From Pseudoneurospora amorphoporcata (lineage: Eukaryota > Ascomycota > Sordariomycetes > Sordariales > Sordariaceae): DNA of 64,000 bases. Below the pieces are notes generated by a model. It had not been told where the DNA came from, ran no database searches, and saw only the letters and a program-made list of their open reading frames with translations. The position numbers were made by a program, and so were the translations under genes. Position 1 is the stretch's first letter; every line of letters begins with the position of its first letter. The stretch lies in assembly GCA_033297205.1 (NCBI GenBank), contig MU859084.1, positions 124,001 to 188,000 of the forward strand. Reading direction: 5' to 3'. Of this stretch, positions 58,291 to 64,000 are shown in pieces.

Positions 58291-60364
58291 ATGCCTTACC
58301 GTATTGGTGAGTTCTCCCTATTTGACATGGTCACTGATCATGGTATTCTTTCCAAGTTCTACACCATGCCTGAACGGCTTTTTTTACCTTGAAAATATCC
58401 CAGTGATTTCTGGTTTTGAATGTCTAGATCGTTATCGATATGACATCAACACCACACCATCAAAAAGCCAAACACAAGCCCACAACCACGGCGAAACGGA
58501 GAAGACACAAAGACAGCATCTCCCCCATTATCGTCCCATCCTATAGCTCTCCCTTCTTTTCTCACACACAGCCTCAATGCCTAGCCATCCTGCCATCATA
58601 CCTGATCATATCACATGCGCTAACCCTCTCTCCCAGAGGTCTCCAAGACCAGCCGGGCCGTTTGCAAGGACTCGGTTTGCAAAAAGGAAGGAGTCAAGAT
58701 CACCAAGGGCGAGCTCCGTCTCGGAGTATGGGTGGAGATCCGGGATCATGCCGGCTGGCAGTGGCGTCATTGGTAAGAACTGAATTAAACTGAACTGGGC
58801 CTTGTGCACCCGTTGCGTTGAGCCCACGATCACCTTTTTCTTGGACTTGGACTTTGATATGGGCTAATATGTGCTGTTTTAATTTCTTAGGGGTTGTGTC
58901 TCGGGGAGCCAGATCGAGAATATGCGCGAGATGCTCGATAAGAACGGCTCCGGCGACTATCAGTGGGACATGCTTGATGGGTGGGAGGAGCTTGAGTGAG
59001 TTCTTCTTTGGGCCTTACTCGGTCTGCTTTGATATCGATGAACTGACGAGATGCGCGTTAAGGGAGTTTCCCGTGCTAAGGGAGAAGGTCCAGCGAGTTA
59101 TCACTCAGGGGTACATTGACCCTGAGGACTTCAACGGCGTGAGTACATGTAGTCACCAATTCCCACCACTTGATGGGGTGTGGTTCGTTGGCTAACTGTA
59201 CCTTTTCTCTTAAAGGACCCCGAGATGAACAAGCTCGGCCAGAGAGGCATCCACTCCAAGAAGCCGAAGGCTAAGGCGTCTGAGGAAGACGGGGAGGAGG
59301 TATGTTCATCCACCTGTTGCTACTGATTTCGCTACCTCCTGCTGACATTTGCCCATATTCTTCCCCAACAGGACACCAGACCTGCTGCCCAGAAGCCCGC
59401 CGCTAAGCGGGCCCGCAAGAAGGCCGATTCCGATGAGGAGGACGAGGAGAAGCCCCCTGCGAAGAAGGCCAAGAAGGCCGGTGGCAAGGCCGCCGCCGTC
59501 AAGAAGGAGGAAAGCAGTGCCGATGAGCAGGAGGAGGAAGAGAAGAAGTCTGCTGTCAAGGCTAAGTCCAAGCCTAGAGGCAAGAAGGCAGCTGCCACTA
59601 CCAAGGAGGAAAGCGATGCCGAGGAGGCCGAAGAGGAGAAACCTGTCACTAAGGCTAAGGGCAGGGGTAAGAAGGCTGCTGCTGCCGTCAAGAAGGAGGA
59701 AAGCGACGCCGAGGAGGTCGAAGAGAAGAAGCCGGTCACCAAAGCTAAGGCCAAGGGCAAAAAGACCGCTGCCATCAAGAGAGAGGAGAGTGATGCCGAG
59801 GGGCAGGAGGAGGAAGAGGAGAAGCCTGCTACCAAGGCTAAGCCCAGAGGCAAGAAGGCCGCCGTAGTGAAGAAGGAGGAGAGCGACGCCGAAGACATCG
59901 CGGCTGTCGCTGAGGAAGCCCCCGTAAAGGAAGAAAACGATGAAGAGGAGGAGGCCAAGCCCGAGCCTCCCGCCAAGAAGAAGGCCACCAGAGCTAGACC
60001 TCCGCGCGCAGCTCGCAAGGCCGCTATCAAGGAGGAGACAAGCAGCGAGAAGGATGACGATGATGAAGAAGAGGAGGCTGAGGAGGAGGAGAGGGCGGCT
60101 CCGAAGAAGAAGGGTAGGGCTGCCGCCAAGGGCAAGGGCAAGAAGGCGAAGAAGGCTCCTTCACCTGAGCCTGAGTCTGAGCCGGAGTATGCTCAGCAGA
60201 CTGAGGAGGACAGTGATGATGACGAGGATGTCAAGGGGGAGTTTGATGTGGAGGACGTGGTGGAGGAAGAGGAGGAGGAGGAGAAGCCTGCGCCTAAGAA
60301 GAGGGGGGGCCGCAAGGCTGCTGCTGAGAAGCCAGCTGCTAAGAAGCGTGGTAAGAAGGCGTGA
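58291..60364 (+). CDS. PARP-type zinc-finger protein with Lys/Glu repeat tail
   Basis: Six exons (58291-58306, 58637-58772, 58891-58995, 59063-59138, 59216-59299, 59372-60364) encode 469 residues; total frame is kept. The first intron is 330 nt. Residues 1-110 form a single PARP-type zinc finger: MPYRIEVSKTSRAVCKD, Cys15, Cys20, KKEGVKITKGELRLGVWVEI, His50 and Cys53 in WQWRHWGCVSG, then DYQWDMLDGWEEL. The first pair is spaced Cys-x4-Cys instead of the usual Cys-x2-Cys. The last 330 residues are almost entirely Lys, Glu, Ala, Asp and Pro, with about five imperfect 25-35-residue repeats built on KKEESDAEE and KAKxRGKKAA. There is no PARP catalytic domain. Fungi are known to carry such finger-only proteins, which can bind DNA ends; role here is inferred. 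Confidence 0.88.
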
Positions 60365-63300
60365 GAATGTTGAAGAGGAAGAAGCATTACGTTGGTGCTT
60401 TGTCATCGTTGGTGAAGAGCAGCAGCAAGCAGTCCTGTAACATGTGGTGCTGTGTTGGCGTAATGCGATGCGATGCGATGCGATGTGGTGCGGACAGAGC
60501 GGTACAGCGCGGTGCAAAATGTCAGTGGTGGGTTTCCGTGAGGTTTCATATCCATCTTCAATGTCTTTCATGGCATAGAAGGGGTCATTGTCTAATCTGG
60601 TGTAATAAAATTTAGCGCAGTGAAAGGAGCAACTCTATTTGAAAAGTAGCTACATCCGTTCTTTTTAGAAATGGGTCGCGCATTCGCTCAAAGAAGCATT
60701 CTTCACGTTTCAACGAAAATCGATTGGGGTTTAAACTCGGTGACGGTGGAAGGATCTACATATGTACCCGCTCGCCGTCAGTTTCGGCTCTATTAGATAG
60801 TTTAATAGATGGTTAGATAGATAAGTTACTTCAAAGCATTCAACAAAAGTGCAGTGTTTTCCTCTACGCAGATAATCAGCTCTCTTTTTGTCATCAAGAC
60901 ATCAAAACATGGCCAAAAAGAACTGTGAAAAGAACATAGTCGCATGGCTACGGCAAAGCACTTGACCTGAGTTCATCAAAATCTGAAACAGCAGTGGGAG
61001 GGTGTCGTCGATGTTGATAATGGTGGCGTGGTGCATGCAGTGTAGTGGCTTCTGTTTCGTCTAGACTGTGAAATGAGATTGTTATGTTCAGACTTCGGAG
61101 CTGCCTATTACGTGATCTAACTTCGAGAGAGATGTGCGCAGTTGCGCGGTTCGTCTTCAAATAGGTAGACAGTCTGTTGACCGGTTGGGAATTGGTAGTT
61201 GTCTTGTAATACTGTGTGCACTTATCTTATAATAAAAGAAAAAAAAAAAGGTATGTGAAAGTATCACGATATTATTGTTCGATAGCTTTTGATACATGAT
61301 AAAATATTTAGCTTATGATGATATCAAGGTAGGGTCTCCTATCTTTAGCTTTCAGTTTACGAAGTTTCTATGTTATTTCTGCCTTGAAGCTGTTTAACTT
61401 GAGATGCTAGCTATGGCAGGCATGCTTTCGTATGTGATAGACCACCACCCATCCTGTGCAGGTTGGGAAGAGAAGAATAGTTGAAAGTAATATATCGTGT
61501 AGTTCCTGTTTCTGGTCAGCAATGAGAAGACATTCGTTCTGGCACTATGTGGTGCGCATGTGAAGAACATGTTATGTGTATGCAACGAACCGTATAGAAC
61601 ATGGAGGATATAGTCAGCTACCTTGCCACTTCCAGAGTAGTTCTATCATTTCAGGCCGGTGCTCAGCCAGCTTTCTACATCGTGCGTGGAAGCAATAGAA
61701 CAAGTGAAGCTTGTATATATGAGGAGGTTGGTATGCTATTTGCCCCTCTGATCAGATCGGAAACGATCCAGTCTTAATAGAAACTTGATATCTTGATATC
61801 TTGGGAGTCCCTTTCGGTCGAGATATCCGAATCCGGCTGTTACCAAGAGTGATTTATATCGGATTATGTACGGTGAATTCATCCGTACGCAAGGGAGTGG
61901 GCATGACAAGCGCAGGAACAATAACGAGATGCACGATTGGGTCAACGGCTCACGAACTTACTTGCATGTCTCTCGGTACCGGTTAACGTTTTTGCCACTC
62001 TCAGGGGGTATCATCTAAATAAGGCAGGATGAGCAACAAGGACACGAGTAATGGCATGGCTGGCATGTGTCGGTTTTGTTCATCGAGCCTGTCAATAATA
62101 TGCCGGCACGCTTCATAGAAATCGTAGATCATCTCGAGTTTGAATTGAGTTCCTGTTCATCTTTGCTACCGGCCTGTTAGTGAAGTGTCTTCCACCCCTA
62201 ATCATCAACGATGAAGTAATGGGGCATATGGAGAATGACTTCGTGCAAACTTACCATGTTTACACACAATACACAAGTTTTCATTGACGATGATCCGGCA
62301 GCCCTAGGAAAGCAGGCTGGTCAATACAGGGCGCTTGGAAGTTCGAAACTATCGACACACTAACAAACCAGACAAAAAGCGGCTATCCTTATCGATAGTA
62401 GGAGGCTCCGAAAGCCGTGCAGCGGAGATTCTGCCTTGTGCTACAACATTGATTGCCTGACCGAACCGATATTGTATGAGGCTCTTGGAAGAAGTCGTTG
62501 ACGGCTCGTGTTTTGTGTTTGTGTAGTAGCCGGTAGGCAGTTAGGCTCAACCAGTGGGTTTGTGATTCCAAAGCACCGCTTTTCATATGAAGTGATGTTC
62601 ATGACTGGGAGATATTCTACGGGCAAGTGCAGTGTACCTGGCTCCGTGCTCCCGGGGAGCCATCCTCGCACTACGCGGGCGGTTGAGCAAGACGTTGATT
62701 CTTTTGTAAAAGAAGAACGACTATGATGGTGATATCCGGAGGTGTGAATGTGATCCTTCGGCTTTCGTTCGGATGATTGCATAGTTCTGCCTCTGGTTCT
62801 GGCCAGCCCTATAACACAGTACCGTATGTGTAATGTACATATCCCGCCCTTGGCCGAATACCAACCGGCCGATGAAGTAGATGATGCTAAAGTTCTTGTC
62901 CCGAAAAGCAGGTCTTGGGATTTCTTGTGGTTTCTCGATGTCTCACTGGTCGGACTATTTCCTTCAAAGCTTCAAGCTGCATGATTGCGTCACAGGGTCA
63001 CCCACAAACCCCGCTGGCAGGGCATCGCTGAGTGCTGGCGACGCTGCCGCCGGCTGTCGAGATTTCCCCCTTCTTCAGTGCGGTCTGGACGTCAACCCGA
63101 ATGTGTACAAGACGATACGGGCGACGCCGACGGCACCGTTCTTCTTTGCTTCCGCATCCGATTTGGTTCAGTGAAGACGGGATCAAAGCGCAAAGAGATG
63201 GGACGACTTCATCCGAATCTTTGGCTTCATTCAGTGATTTGGGTCCGATGTTGTGAGAATCCAGATGAAATGGAGGAGCATCGGATGATTGGTAGATCAT

Positions 63301-64000
63301 GGTTCGTGTGACTGGAGAAGCCAAGGGAGGCCCGTGTAAAAATGTCAACGAATTACGAGGTGGTGAGCGGATGCGATGACGAAGATCACAAGCAAGAGAA
63401 GGTTTGACCTGTTTGATTTTAACGACTGTGAGTGGAAAGCAATGGGGATGGTGGGGCAGGCTAAACACACGGAGAGGGGACGGGAACGAACAAGGGAGGG
63501 GCACTGGAGGGAGCATGCCGTCGTAGGGACAAGCGGAGGGGCCGAGAAGGAGGGGCAGCACTTGAAAAGCCGTCGTCTCATGAGCTTCGGCCCGGCCAGT
63601 AGGAGGCATTCATAGGCTGAAGCCCAGCGCGACCATTTGCTGACTCGATAGAGCAGATTCGAGGCGTCTGAATTGTCCGACATGGTTGCTGTCCCTGTGA
63701 CCTGATGTTGGTTGTGTTCAGAACTTCCAACAGAAAAATTGAAGCAGCCTCATGAGCAACCTCAACAGTCAACACAGAGAAGCTATCAACATCCATTATC
63801 GTAGAGCCGGTTGTCGACGACCGCGGCCTGTCCGCCGCGGGTTCAAACTTTCAGAGCCTGTCGCGGCACAGCCCTCCTGCAGGACGACGTAAAGACGGAA
63901 CTTGTGCTGTTGGGCGTTGCGGCTGGGCATGCAGTTATGCACTATAGGCAAGAAGCAGCCAGCTAGTAAAGTGGCTGGTTATGATAGTTTACCCGCTGGC
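60365..64000. other. 3.6-kb gene-free end of window
   Basis: The left side includes the 3' region of the PARP-finger gene with an (ATGCG)4 run near 60463-60482. The longest frame, 203 codons on the minus strand (62998-63609), is rich in Pro/Ser/His and does not resemble a protein family. A possible gene could start beyond 64000, but nothing at the right edge supports one. Confidence 0.5.
63821..63840. other. GC-rich inverted repeat
   Basis: CCGCGGC, six-base loop, GCCGCGG: a seven-base-pair perfect stem. It is followed by GGTTCAAA, which mimics a tRNA B box, but no T-arm or acceptor stem fits. Function unknown. Confidence 0.5.

Noticed and set aside
59332..60141. 269-codon frame on the minus strand rich in Ser, Leu and Phe
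   Set aside because: It is the reverse complement of the Lys/Glu repeat tail of the PARP-finger protein; GAG/AAG codons read as CTC/CTT on the other strand.
62998..63609. 203-codon minus-strand frame
   Set aside because: Composition is Pro/Ser/His-rich without domain, splice context or relatives; several other frames overlap it.
63800..63860. GGTTCAAA after a GC-rich hairpin, tRNA-like at first sight
   Set aside because: The sequence after the box (CTTTC) does not pair with CGCGG before it; no cloverleaf.

Overview
The window is nuclear DNA of a filamentous ascomycete, most likely a Sordariomycete and possibly one of the Sordariales. The protein-coding genes carry short introns, mostly 49-150 nt, with GTAAGT/GTATGT-type donors and CTAAC/CTGAC branch sites. 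Genes lie on both strands without operons, and recognisable orthologues follow the ascomycete pattern (EMC1, KOG1/Raptor, Tea1-type kelch protein, SRP receptor alpha, ATR/MEC1). The species assignment is inference from protein style only. No rRNA, tRNA, CRISPR array or intact transposon was found.

Layout. 1-1139: no gene. 1140-3623 (-): EST1-like protein with an N-terminal zinc finger. 3624-11289: a 7.7-kb gene-free stretch with a microsatellite, an A21 tract flanked by direct repeats, a diverged direct repeat and a possible transporter relic. 11290-14274 (-): EMC1. 15003-16718 (-): leucine-rich-repeat protein. 17678-18859 (-): unrecognised protein with two zinc ribbons and SUMO-interacting-like motifs. 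20217-21041 (-) and 21722-22300 (+): divergent PLP2 and RPS27. 24104-25009 (+): ribonucleotide reductase inhibitor family protein with a PCNA-binding box. 25558-27249 (-): Gemin2-like. 28521-33065 (-): Raptor/KOG1. 37053-41803 (+): Tea1-type kelch/coiled-coil polarity protein. 42082-42157: T53 tract bracketed by a 9-bp direct repeat. 43108-44103 (-): Mpv17/PMP22 family. 45058-46147 (-): YIF1. 46837-49023 (+): SRP receptor alpha. 49539-57462 (+): ATR/MEC1 checkpoint kinase in nine exons. 58291-60364 (+): PARP-type zinc-finger protein with a repetitive Lys/Glu tail. 60365-64000: no gene.

Functional themes. Several genes concern genome maintenance: ATR, the adjacent PARP-type zinc-finger protein, the RNR inhibitor, the EST1-like protein, and possibly the zinc-ribbon/SIM protein. 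Others belong to the secretory pathway (EMC1, YIF1, SRP receptor), growth control (Raptor, RPS27), chaperoning and RNP assembly (PLP2, Gemin2) and cell polarity (Tea1 type). No gene cluster of a secondary-metabolite or defence type is visible. The most uncommon items are the zinc-ribbon/SIM protein, the two poly(A)-type insertion scars, and the ATR/PARP-finger neighbourhood. Exon joins were worked out by hand: each uses GT..AG and keeps frame, and all multi-exon totals are multiples of three, but none is backed by transcript data.
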